The notes beneath the pieces were generated by a model. That model had not been told where the DNA came from and searched no databases. It saw only the letters and a list, made by a program, of their open reading frames with translations. Both the position numbers and the translations under genes were made by a program. A stretch of DNA of 64,000 nt. Origin: Paenibacillus arenilitoris (lineage in GTDB: Bacteria; Bacillota; Bacilli; Paenibacillales; Paenibacillaceae). Positions 54,701-62,345 of this stretch are shown here, piece by piece. Numbering within the stretch: position 1 is the stretch's first letter; each line of letters starts with the position of its first letter. The stretch spans positions 1 to 64,000 of the forward strand of contig NZ_JACXIY010000002.1 of NCBI RefSeq assembly GCF_014705655.1, read 5' to 3'.

Positions 54701-54725
54701 CCGCTCCGAATGGATGCGGTTTTTT
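54701..54725 (+). terminator. Intrinsic terminator of the sulfatase-like cluster
   Basis: CCGCTCC-GAAT-GGATGCGG (one bulge) followed by six T residues, 38 bases after the sulfatase stop. Confidence 0.8.
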
Positions 54726-54849
54726 GCGTTGCGCCGTCCGAGGTCGACAATAATAATCCATCCTCGCAAGTGAAAAACTCTATTTTCAATACAGGGCGTT
54801 GTCCTATAATGTTATTGTCGCCCCCTCTAAAGGTCTTCGCTCTACAACG

Positions 54850-55071
54850 GACCTTGCTCAACTAACGAACCTGGTTCGCTCAAACCGACCTCGCTGTTCA
54901 AACAAACCTCGATTGCTCAAACAGACCTCGAATGCTCAAACAGTCCTCGCTGTTCAAACGAACCTCGATTGCTCAAACAAACCTCGATTACTCAAACACT
55001 CCTCGCTGTTCAAACAGTCCTCGCTGTTCAAACCAACCTCGATCGCTGAAACAGACCTCGAACGGTCTAAT
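54850..55071. repeat. Tandem array of 18-19 bp units (CCTCGATTGCTCAAAC type)
   Basis: About a dozen head-to-tail units alternate between an 18-bp form (around CCTCGCTGTTCAAACA) and a 19-bp form (around CCTCGATTGCTCAAACA), the 19-bp form slightly more frequent, with point differences. The mixed unit length breaks any reading frame, so the apparent ORFs over it are artefacts. No spacers separate the units, so this is not a CRISPR array. Function unknown. Confidence 0.85.
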
Positions 55072-55080
55072 GGTCTTTGT

Positions 55081-55217
55081 TCTAACGGACCTCACAGCCG
55101 CTATTAGGGATCTAAAGCGCTTACCGTCATTTTAACGGACTCCAGCGCCGTTATTCCCCGCCCGAGCCGTGAAAAGATGCCAGAATCGGACAAATAGCGG
55201 CTTTAGAGTCCGTTAGA
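55081..55217. repeat. Three copies of a TAACGGAC-CNNAGC-CGCTATT element, one inverted
   Basis: Related segments occur at 55081-55106, 55131-55157 and, inverted, at 55192-55217. The last two form a 26-bp-armed imperfect inverted repeat around a 34-bp centre. Shared core: TAACGGACTC followed by a CGCTATT or CGTTATT end. No gene covers them. Confidence 0.7.
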
Positions 55218-55309
55218 TGGATTCGAGCTCGTTTTTTCATCAAATAAGGTCTGCTCAGTTCTTTAGCCGATTGAGCCTGCGGTGTAGGCGCTTTGTTTGA
55301 CGATCCGAT

Positions 55310-55500
55310 CTCCGAAAGAGTGACCAGTCCGCTTCATTTTGGAAGTACCGTGCTCCGAGAGAGTGACCAGTCCGCTTCATTCTGAAAGAATCGTTCTCCG
55401 AGAAGGTGACCGGTCCGCTTCATTCTGAAAGAATCGTGCTCCGAGAGTGTGACCAGTCTGCTTCATAAGGAAGAACGGCGCCCCGAGAGACCAGCCTCCT
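55310..55500. repeat. Tandem array of 43-bp units
   Basis: Four contiguous copies start at 55310, 55353, 55396 and 55439 (43, 43, 43 and 42 bp), followed by a partial copy from 55481. Each contains CTCCGAGAGAGTGACC and AGTCCGCTTCATTCTGAAAG. The regular unit and low divergence suggest recent expansion. No reading frame is maintained with a plausible protein. Confidence 0.88.
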
Positions 55501-55544
55501 TGCATTCGAAAGGCCAGTGACCGGCAAGCGGTCGGATAACTTAT

Positions 55545-56198
55545 CTATTCGGATCGCAAGCCATACGTGCGATACCGTTTATCTCCGCTCTTGACAAGGA
55601 TGATCTCCCGTTCGGTCAAGCCGTGCAAGATCCGCCTGACGTAGCGGTCCGTTATCCGCAAATGGCCTGCCAGTTCCGTTGGCGTGAAAGGACGAAGCAG
55701 TCGACGGGCGAAACGAACGGCTTCGGCCTCCAGCCAGGTCAATTCGGGCGGCACGTTCGATGAGACGAAGGATCCCATAAAGGAAAGAATGAGCTGCCTG
55801 CATCGTGCAGGTTCATCTTTGACGGAAAGGTAGGCAATCGGCAAAAAGACCCATCCGTCAAGCGCCAGCAGGCTATGCCGCCAGCATAAATCCTTAAATC
55901 GGCTAACGTCCAAATCTCTTGCATGAGGTCCGTAGCCTTGAATTTCAATGCCGCCCTTCATGCCGCCCGGCCGATAGGCCAGGTCGACGTAACGGTATCC
56001 GTTGTTGAAATCGCGCACTTCCCATTCGGGATGCAGGTTGTCGAAGTTTTTAACGGCAGGGAACCATATGGCTCGCAAAAACTCGATTGTCCCGTGACCC
56101 AACCCTTTCTCGAGCAATTCCCGTCTTCTGGAATTCGTTTCTTGCGCGATGTTCAGTCGCATCCATTCTTCATACTTCCGTTCGAATAACATAGACAA
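55545..56198 (-). CDS. Uncharacterised nuclease-fold protein with C-terminal winged helix
   Basis: A 217-residue protein. The middle (about 55-140) resembles the Vsr/DUF559 PD-(D/E)xK fold: YVDLAYRPGGMKGGIEIQGYG gives Asp then Glu-x-Gln in place of Glu-x-Lys, followed by DVSRFKDLCWRHSLLALDGW as in that family. Residues about 150-217 look like a winged helix-turn-helix (FTPTELAGHLRITDRYVRRIL, then a GLTEREIILVKSGDKRYRTYGL wing). Catalysis is uncertain because the Lys is replaced. Start: TTG at 56198, seven bases after AGGAG; ATG at 56192 is 13 bases away. An upstream hairpin may attenuate it. Its role is not known; binding or cleaving DNA is inference. Confidence 0.7.
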   Translation of the reverse strand: MSMLFERKYEEWMRLNIAQETNSRRRELLEKGLGHGTIEFLRAIWFPAVKNFDNLHPEWEVRDFNNGYRYVDLAYRPGGMKGGIEIQGYGPHARDLDVSRFKDLCWRHSLLALDGWVFLPIAYLSVKDEPARCRQLILSFMGSFVSSNVPPELTWLEAEAVRFARRLLRPFTPTELAGHLRITDRYVRRILHGLTEREIILVKSGDKRYRTYGLRSE

Positions 56199-56224
56199 AT
56201 CGCCACTCCTTTTTTTTCAGCGGG

Positions 56225-56264
56225 AAATAAGAAAAGCCGCCCCGATACGATGTATCGAAGCGGC
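56225..56264 (-). terminator. Leader terminator upstream of the nuclease-fold gene
   Basis: On the minus strand, GCCGC-TT-CGATAC-ATC-GTATCG-GG-GCGGC is followed by TTTTCTTATTT. It lies about 38 bases before the start codon of the gene it precedes, so it could act as an attenuator in that gene's leader. Alternatively it is the leftover terminator of a lost gene. Confidence 0.6.
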
Positions 56265-56405
56265 GTGTTCTTCACGACCATTTGAAAATAGTGTAGCGCG
56301 AATCCGGCTATCAGGCAATAGTCTCGCCATCGAGAATGCCGGAAATCGCAATCGCAATTACAATCGCAAGTGAATGGTCTCAAATGAGTTAGTAAGTTAG
56401 TACAC

Positions 56406-56451
56406 TTTACAATCCGTTCATTTCGTTTTATAATGAGTGAAAATTCATTCA
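56406..56451 (+). promoter_or_regulatory. Promoter and operator of the TetR-GNAT operon
   Basis: TTTACA (56406-56411) and TATAAT (56429-56434) are separated by 17 bases, a near-perfect sigma-A promoter. The dyad TGAGTGAA-AA-TTCATTCA (56434-56451) overlaps the -10 end, which fits repression by the TetR protein encoded 19 bases downstream. Confidence 0.8.
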
Positions 56452-56469
56452 AAAACCAGGAGGCGCAAC

Positions 56470-57072
56470 ATGCCCCGCACCAAAGAGCAGTACGAAGAAA
56501 TGCGCAACGCCACGAAACAAAAAATCGAAGCAGCGGCCATGCACCTTTTCGTTCATAAAGGGTTCGGCGCAACGAGCGTGCAGGACATCGCCGATCGGGC
56601 CGGAATCAGCATCGGTCTCTTGTATCGGCATTACAAGACGAAGGAGAGCTTGTTCCGGGAGCTGGCGGAATTCGCGCTTGCGGGCCTAAACCGAATGATC
56701 GCGATGTTCGAGTCGGACGGCTCGCCGAAAGAGATGATCGGACGGTTCGTCGACGAAATCTACAACGATATGACGACGGGGGAAGAGCTCGCGAATTTGC
56801 TGATCCTGATGGCGGAGTCGATTTTGTCGGAAGGGGGATCGGAGCCGGGCGAGGCGGCGCGGCTAAGCGGCAAAATGTTCCAGGCTACGTCCGGCATGAT
56901 CGAGAAAGGGCAAGCGCTCGGGCAATTCCGTCCCGGCGATCCGCTCGAGCTGGCGCTTTACTTTTATTCCGCGCTGCACGGGCTGGCCGTCATGAAGGTT
57001 ACGCTGAAATCCGGCTTCGTCATGCCGTCGCCGTCCATTCTCACCGCTTTTCTATTCAAGGAAGGAGAGTAG
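56470..57072 (+). CDS. TetR-family repressor
   Basis: A 200-residue regulator with the N-terminal helix-turn-helix AAAMHLFVHKGFGATSVQDIA, ISIGLLYRHYKTKESLFREL, and an all-helical C-terminal ligand-binding domain. ATG at 56470 follows AGGAGGCGC. The promoter carries a dyad operator, so autorepression is likely. The GNAT gene starts four bases after its stop, so the repressor probably controls it. Effector unknown. Confidence 0.9.
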   Translation: MPRTKEQYEEMRNATKQKIEAAAMHLFVHKGFGATSVQDIADRAGISIGLLYRHYKTKESLFRELAEFALAGLNRMIAMFESDGSPKEMIGRFVDEIYNDMTTGEELANLLILMAESILSEGGSEPGEAARLSGKMFQATSGMIEKGQALGQFRPGDPLELALYFYSALHGLAVMKVTLKSGFVMPSPSILTAFLFKEGE

Positions 57073-57076
57073 CGCC

Positions 57077-57670
57077 ATGTTTACCGTTATGAGGGCCGAT
57101 CGGGCGGGATCGGAAGCAAGGGAGCAGATCGCCCGCGTGTTCGCGGAAGGCTTTACGCAGTGGCTCGTCTTTTTCTCCAAGGACAAGAACCGAATCGCCA
57201 AAGCGTTTGCCCACATGTTCGTGTTGGACCAGTTCTACGTGGCGGTCTCCGATGGCAAAGTGGCCGCGATGGCTTCATTCACGCAAAGCGAGGCGCTGCC
57301 GGTAAGACTGGACGCCAAAGAGCTGAGAAAGCATTTGGGATTGTTCAAGGGCAGCCTTGCCGCGATTTTTCTGAAAAAAGAATTCGAACGTCCTCCCGAG
57401 CTCCCCCCTTCCGAAGCGTGCTCGATCGGATTAGTCGGGACGGCGCCCGAATACAGGGGGCAAGGCGCGGCGTCGCAAATTTTGCGCCATCTGCTTGATC
57501 ATTTCCCGCACAAGGTGTACGTGATCGACGAGGTCGCCGACACGAACATTCCCGCCATGCGGCTATACGAGAAGCTGGGCTTCACGGAATACAAACGGAG
57601 CGCGATCCCGCCTAAGCGGGCAGCGCAAATCGGCATCAACTACATGGTGTCGCTGAAGTACGAGAAATGA
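57077..57670 (+). CDS. GNAT-family N-acetyltransferase
   Basis: A 197-residue acetyltransferase. The acetyl-CoA-binding motif A is visible as GLVGTAPEYRGQGAASQILRHLL, followed by VYVIDEVADTNIPAMRLYEKLGF. The N-terminal part (about 1-105) is variable and gives no substrate clue. It is four bases downstream of the TetR gene and is co-transcribed. Detoxification by acetylation is suggested by the repressor neighbour but not shown. Confidence 0.87.
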   Translation: MFTVMRADRAGSEAREQIARVFAEGFTQWLVFFSKDKNRIAKAFAHMFVLDQFYVAVSDGKVAAMASFTQSEALPVRLDAKELRKHLGLFKGSLAAIFLKKEFERPPELPPSEACSIGLVGTAPEYRGQGAASQILRHLLDHFPHKVYVIDEVADTNIPAMRLYEKLGFTEYKRSAIPPKRAAQIGINYMVSLKYEK

Positions 57671-57753
57671 CGGGCGACCGGCGGCATCCGGACTTTATGG
57701 CTTTGATCGCCTTCCATAAGTTTACATTACGGTTTGTCCGAGGCGGCTGGACT

Positions 57754-57777
57754 GTTCAAATGACCGAATGCTATACT
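57754..57777 (+). promoter_or_regulatory. Promoter upstream of the hypothetical gene at 57798
   Basis: TGGACT (57748-57753) and TATACT (57772-57777) are 18 bases apart. The -10 overlaps an alternative ATG at 57768, which makes 57798 the better start. Confidence 0.55.
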
Positions 57778-57797
57778 TAGTAACGGGTGAAGCGACG

Positions 57798-58427
57798 ATG
57801 ACAAATGAGACAAAGAACGAAGAAGTAAACGGCAATCCATCAGCCGACAACGATCAGCAACAAAAGCTGGCCGAACTGGTCAAGGCGGTCCATCATAACG
57901 GCCTCGTCGCATTGAAAATGCATTTCGACGAGGTGGAGGGCCAGGTCATGAACCAGAAAAACTACGGCCCGGTCTTTATTTATCAAGTGAAGGACGAATC
58001 GGGCAACGTTTATGCATGCGGTTTCTTTCTGGGCGAGCTGGTGGCGAAGTTCCAGTCGGGCAACGATCCCGCAACATGGATGTCTTCGTTCTTCGTGGAG
58101 CTTATGAAGACCGAAGGGGGACGGCCGATGCCGACGCCCCCTGCGAGCGAGGACGAAGCCAAGGCGCTCATCGACAAGGTGCTAATTCCGCAATGCATGG
58201 CGGCCGTACGCGAGGAATTCGAAGGGGAGAAGGTTCACGCCGGCCTTCAGCTGCACGAGGAGCACGGCCCGGTATTCGAGGCTGGATTCCCGGAGATCAA
58301 GGACGGCAACAATGTATGCGCCGTACCGCTGCATCTGCTGTTCACGCACCTGCTGCTGAATCGGGATCCTTCGGAGGTGCTTTTGCAGGGCATGTACAAC
58401 ATTCGCGAAGAACATGGACTCGCATAG
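57798..58427 (+). CDS. Hypothetical cytosolic protein
   Basis: About 209 residues, not recognised. The protein is acidic (a Glu/Asn-rich N terminus), with helix-like segments and no membrane segment or signal. Central features are YGPVFIYQVKDESGNVYACGFFLGE and a second, similar-looking HGPVFEAGFPEIKDGNNVCAV, suggesting an internal duplication of a beta-alpha unit. ATG at 57798 is preferred because the promoter -10 box lies before it. The gene is a single unit ended by a strong terminator. No function can be assigned from sequence. Confidence 0.6.
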   Translation: MTNETKNEEVNGNPSADNDQQQKLAELVKAVHHNGLVALKMHFDEVEGQVMNQKNYGPVFIYQVKDESGNVYACGFFLGELVAKFQSGNDPATWMSSFFVELMKTEGGRPMPTPPASEDEAKALIDKVLIPQCMAAVREEFEGEKVHAGLQLHEEHGPVFEAGFPEIKDGNNVCAVPLHLLFTHLLLNRDPSEVLLQGMYNIREEHGLA

Positions 58428-58478
58428 GCTGCGTCGGTCGAGGAACGAGAAATTTGAATAGGCACGCCATACGGAAAA

Positions 58479-58504
58479 ACACGCCGCCGCGGCGTGTTTT
58501 TTTG
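58479..58504 (+). terminator. Intrinsic terminator after the hypothetical gene
   Basis: ACACGCC-GCCGC-GGCGTGT followed by seven T residues, about 50 bases after the stop. Confidence 0.88.
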
Positions 58505-58624
58505 TTGCGGCATGGCGGGCGAAGGATCCGGTCCCCGGGAAAGGGAAATAGGGACGAACCGTCGAACCTATTACCATATCTAAGAGCGCTGCGTCAGGCG
58601 GCGCGGAACGGGGGATTACGAACC

Positions 58625-61300
58625 ATGTCCATGCTCCTCCTAACCACAAAACTCTATATGGCTCCTCCCCGGCCCAAAGCCGTCCTCCGCACCCGGTTGA
58701 CCGAGCGTCTGAACGATGGCATGCGCCGCAAGCTTACGCTGGTCTCCGCTTCCGCAGGCAGCGGCAAAACGACGCTGGTCAGCCAGTGGCTCTCCGGCTT
58801 CCCGCGGCCGGCCGCCTGGCTGTCGCTGGAAGAAGCGGATAACGATCCCGCGCGATTCCTGAACTACCTCTTCGCTGCGATGCGGACGGTCGAGGCGAAC
58901 GTCGGGGACGGCGCGCACGGCATGCTGCAATCGCCTCAGCCGCCGCCCATGGAAACGGTTATTACGGCCCTGCTGAACGATGTCGCCGCAATTCCGCGCA
59001 AGCTTGTCCTCGTCCTTGACGATTATCATGTCATAACGGCCGAGCCGGTCCACGACGCGCTCGCTTTCCTGGTCGAGCATATGCCGGAGCAGATGCATCT
59101 GGTTATCGCGACGCGAGAAGAGCCTCGTTTGTCTCTTGCCAAGCTGCGCGTCCGTGACCAATTGACGGAAGTGCGCGCCGCAGACCTGCGGTTTACCGCC
59201 TCCGAAACGGCCGAATTTCTCGGGCAAGTCATGGGGCTGAGCCTGTCGGCGGAAGACGTCGCCTTTCTCGAAGACCGCACGGAAGGTTGGATCGCCGGCC
59301 TTCAGTTAGCCGCGCTTTCGATTCGGAGAGATGCGGCCGCCGCCGGCCTGATCGAGACATTCGGCGGCAGCCGAGGGCTCGTGCCGGACTATTTGGTTGA
59401 AGAAGTGCTGCAGCGGCAACCTGCGGCCATCCAGACGTTTCTGCTGCGGACGTCGATCCTTGACCGTATGTGCGGCCCGCTTTGCGATGCCGTTCTACGC
59501 GAAGAAGCGGGAGACGCGGATCGGGCGAGCGGGCAAGACATGCTGGAATACCTCGAACGCGCCAACCTATTCGTCGTCCCGCTGGACGACGAGCGGCGCT
59601 GGTATCGGTATCATCATCTGTTCGCCGAATTGCTGCGGCAGAGGCAGCAACGCTCTTCCTGCTCGCCGGCTGGCAGCGGAGAGAAGGACGATGCCGCGCT
59701 GCATCTGCGCGCCAGCGGCTGGTACGAAGCGAACGGCCTGGAGCTCGATGCCTTCCGCCATGCCGTCGCCGCGGGCGACGTGGAGCGAGCGGCGCGCCTG
59801 ATCGAAGGGAGGGGGATGCCGCTCCATTTTCGCGGAATCGTGGCGCCCGTGCGGAGCTGGCTGGAGTCGCTGCATCCAAGCGTCATGAATGCGAAGCCCT
59901 CACTTTGGGTGATTTATGCTTCGGTGCTGTTGACAGCCGGCGAAACAACGGGCGTGGAAGCGAAGCTGCAAGCTGCGGAAGCAGCGCTGCAGGCAGGGGA
60001 GTCTGGCGAAACGGCCCGGGACCTGGCCGGGCATATCGCATCCATACGGGCAACGATGGCCGTCAGCCGGCATCGGGCGGAAGACATCCTTTATCAATCC
60101 CGCCTTGCGCTGGCGAATTTGAGCGAAGCGAATCTGCCCGTACGGACGGCCACGACTTGGGCGCTGGGGTACGCTTACCAGCTTAAGGGAGATCGCGCGT
60201 CAGCCCTCCAGGCCTACCGCGAAGCAGCGGCCGTTAGCCGGCAGATCGGGCATATCATCATCCGGGTAATGGCCGAGACGGGACTCGGCCAAATGCAAGA
60301 AGCGGGCAACCTGCTTGAGCTTGCGGCCCAAACGTACCGGCACGTCCTGCAGCTCGCAGGCGAGGACTCGCCGCTTCCGGCTGTCTGCGAAGCATACCTT
60401 GGATTGGCTCGCATTCATTGCGAATGGAACGACCTGGATGCCGCCGAGCGCTACGGGGAACGGAGTCTGGCTCTTGCGCCGCTAATCGAAAACACGGATA
60501 GGGTCGTGGCCTGCGAGCTGTTCTTCGCGCGCCTTAGCCTCGCAAAGGGAGACGCGCCCGGCGCAGCCGCCCGGGCGGCGAAAGCCGAGCGGCTCTCGCG
60601 GCTGCATAACTTCGCCGAACGGATGCCGGAAATCGATGCCGTACGCGTGCAGGCGCTGCTGCGCCAAGGCGATGCGGCTTCCGCAGGCCGGCTGGCCCGA
60701 ACCCGCGGGCTTATTCTTGGCATGGCCCGGGCATGCCTCGCTGCGGGAGATACGCCGGGCGCGCTTGCGGCGATTGAGCCGATGCTTCGGCAGGCGGAGG
60801 AAAAAGAATGGGCGGACGAGCGGCTGAGGCTCATCGTCCTGAAAGCGGTCGTTCTGGATGCGCATGGCGAGAAGGGCGAAGCTTTGAGCCTGCTGGCCGA
60901 AGCGCTGACGCTCGCGGAGCCCGGCGGCTTTATTCGCGTCTTCGTGGACGAAGGCCTTCCAATGGCCGAGTTATTGGGCGAAGCCGCCGCCCGAAGCAAG
61001 AAGCCGGATTACATAAAGAAGCTTCTGGCGAATTTTCCGCCGGAAGAGGGAGAAGGAGGCGGCAGACAGCCGGATCAACACTCCAGTGTACCGGCTGAGC
61101 CTCTTATGGAGCCGCTAAGCGAACGCGAGCTGCAGGTGCTGCGGCTCATTGCCGAAGGCCGTTCGAATCGCGAGATTGGCGACCGCTTATTCCTTGCTTT
61201 GAGCACGGTGAAAGGATATAACCAGCAAATTTTCGGCAAGCTGCAGGTGCGCAGGAGAACCGAAGCCGTGGCGCGAGCCCGCTCGCTAGGCTTGCTGTAA
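58625..61300 (+). CDS. MalT-like LuxR-family transcriptional regulator
   Basis: An 891-residue ATP-dependent regulator. A P-loop (SASAGSGKTTLVSQW, about residues 41-55) heads an ATPase/winged-helix part, a Walker B-like LVLVLDDYH segment follows, then a long TPR-like helical region (about 450-800) and a C-terminal LuxR helix-turn-helix (LSERELQVLRLIAEGRSNREIGDRLFLALSTVKGYNQQIF, about 825-890). ATG at 58625 starts the conserved region; the open frame extends upstream over another gene. It precedes a quinone-oxidoreductase-like gene, a common pairing. The inducer is unknown. Confidence 0.9.
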   Translation: MSMLLLTTKLYMAPPRPKAVLRTRLTERLNDGMRRKLTLVSASAGSGKTTLVSQWLSGFPRPAAWLSLEEADNDPARFLNYLFAAMRTVEANVGDGAHGMLQSPQPPPMETVITALLNDVAAIPRKLVLVLDDYHVITAEPVHDALAFLVEHMPEQMHLVIATREEPRLSLAKLRVRDQLTEVRAADLRFTASETAEFLGQVMGLSLSAEDVAFLEDRTEGWIAGLQLAALSIRRDAAAAGLIETFGGSRGLVPDYLVEEVLQRQPAAIQTFLLRTSILDRMCGPLCDAVLREEAGDADRASGQDMLEYLERANLFVVPLDDERRWYRYHHLFAELLRQRQQRSSCSPAGSGEKDDAALHLRASGWYEANGLELDAFRHAVAAGDVERAARLIEGRGMPLHFRGIVAPVRSWLESLHPSVMNAKPSLWVIYASVLLTAGETTGVEAKLQAAEAALQAGESGETARDLAGHIASIRATMAVSRHRAEDILYQSRLALANLSEANLPVRTATTWALGYAYQLKGDRASALQAYREAAAVSRQIGHIIIRVMAETGLGQMQEAGNLLELAAQTYRHVLQLAGEDSPLPAVCEAYLGLARIHCEWNDLDAAERYGERSLALAPLIENTDRVVACELFFARLSLAKGDAPGAAARAAKAERLSRLHNFAERMPEIDAVRVQALLRQGDAASAGRLARTRGLILGMARACLAAGDTPGALAAIEPMLRQAEEKEWADERLRLIVLKAVVLDAHGEKGEALSLLAEALTLAEPGGFIRVFVDEGLPMAELLGEAAARSKKPDYIKKLLANFPPEEGEGGGRQPDQHSSVPAEPLMEPLSERELQVLRLIAEGRSNREIGDRLFLALSTVKGYNQQIFGKLQVRRRTEAVARARSLGLL

Positions 61301-61313
61301 TCCGGCAACGCCC

Positions 61314-61325
61314 CTACTTAAGTAG
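61314..61325. promoter_or_regulatory. 12-bp palindrome before the oxidoreductase gene
   Basis: CTACTTAAGTAG is a perfect dyad between the LuxR-type gene and the next gene, 70 bases before its start. LuxR-type proteins bind such dyads, but no direct evidence links them. Confidence 0.45.
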
Positions 61326-61394
61326 CTAGGCGACCATACCGGTTCGTAAGCTAAACTACTTGTAAATGGCGCAAGCCGTTTAGGAGGGAAGCGA

Positions 61395-62309
61395 ATGAAA
61401 GCGATTATTTGCACAAAATACGGGTCGCCGGACGTACTGGAGCTTCAGATTGTCGAAAAGCCCGTCCCAAAGGACAATGAACTATTGGTAAAAGTGCGCG
61501 CGTCGACGGTGACCTCGGGGGACTGCCGGGTTCGAGGCTTTAGATGCCCGCCCGCATATTGGATTCCGATGAGGCTCGTCTTGGGGATTAGGAAACCGAG
61601 AAAGCCGATTCTCGGCGTGGAGCTCGCCGGCGAGGTCGAAGCGGCGGGAAAAGCTGTTAAGCGGTTCGGGCCGGGCGACCGGATTTTCGCTTTATCGGGC
61701 ATGCGCTTCGGCGCCCATGCCGAATACGTCTGCCTGCCCGAAGACGGCGTTGTGGCCGCCATGCCGGCCAATGCGACCTTTGAGGAAGCCGCTGCGCTTC
61801 CTTTCGGCGGAACATCGGCGATCCATTTTTTGAAAAAAGGAAGAATCCAAAGCGGGCACAAGGTGCTGGTCTATGGCGCTTCCGGCGCGGTCGGCACTGC
61901 CGCGGTACAGCTGGCGAGGTGCTACGGGGCGGAAGTGACCGGGGTGTGCAGCGCGGCGAATGCGGAATTGGTGAAATCCCTTGGGGCCGATCGGGTCATC
62001 GATTACGCGAGGGAGGATATTACGGAAAGGGGAGACCGTTACGATATCGTCTTCGATGCCGTCGGGAAGCTCCCGAAAGCCAAAGGAAAGGCCGCGCTGG
62101 CCACGGACGGAAAATTCGTCTCGGTCGAGGGGCAAGGGGTCGCGAGGGAGCTGGCGCAGGATTTGATTTTCCTTAAGGAGCTTATGGAGGCGGGAAAATT
62201 TAAAGCGGTCATCGACCGGCGCTATCCGCTGGAACAAATCCGCGAGGCTCACCGCTATGTGGAGCAGGGGCGCAAAAAAGGAAACGTGGTCATTGCGGTG
62301 GACGCATGA
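61395..62309 (+). CDS. Medium-chain NAD(P)-dependent oxidoreductase (quinone oxidoreductase-like)
   Basis: A 304-residue MDR-family protein without the Zn-ligand pattern of alcohol dehydrogenases. The Rossmann nucleotide loop is [18 protein letters not shown] and the substrate-binding start is [24 protein letters not shown]; a DYAREDITE segment follows. Members reduce alpha,beta-unsaturated carbonyls or quinones. AGGAGGGAAGCG precedes the ATG. It lies next to a MalT-like regulator, which may control it. Confidence 0.87.
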   Translation: MKAIICTKYGSPDVLELQIVEKPVPKDNELLVKVRASTVTSGDCRVRGFRCPPAYWIPMRLVLGIRKPRKPILGVELAGEVEAAGKAVKRFGPGDRIFALSGMRFGAHAEYVCLPEDGVVAAMPANATFEEAAALPFGGTSAIHFLKKGRIQSGHKVLVYGASGAVGTAAVQLARCYGAEVTGVCSAANAELVKSLGADRVIDYAREDITERGDRYDIVFDAVGKLPKAKGKAALATDGKFVSVEGQGVARELAQDLIFLKELMEAGKFKAVIDRRYPLEQIREAHRYVEQGRKKGNVVIAVDA

Positions 62310-62345
62310 ATCCTATCCCGTGCTATACTGAAGACGAGTACGTTA

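Noticed and set aside
54799..55107. Open frames over the 18-19-bp repeat array
   Set aside because: The mixed unit length shifts frame within the array; the products are low-complexity Ser/Gln/Asn/Leu/Lys strings without ribosome binding sites.
54850..55500. CRISPR-like repeats
   Set aside because: The units are contiguous without unique spacers, of mixed length, and no cas gene is near.
58016..61300. Very long 1094-residue LuxR protein
   Set aside because: The first 200 codons run in a different frame over the hypothetical gene and its terminator; homology begins at the ATG at 58625.
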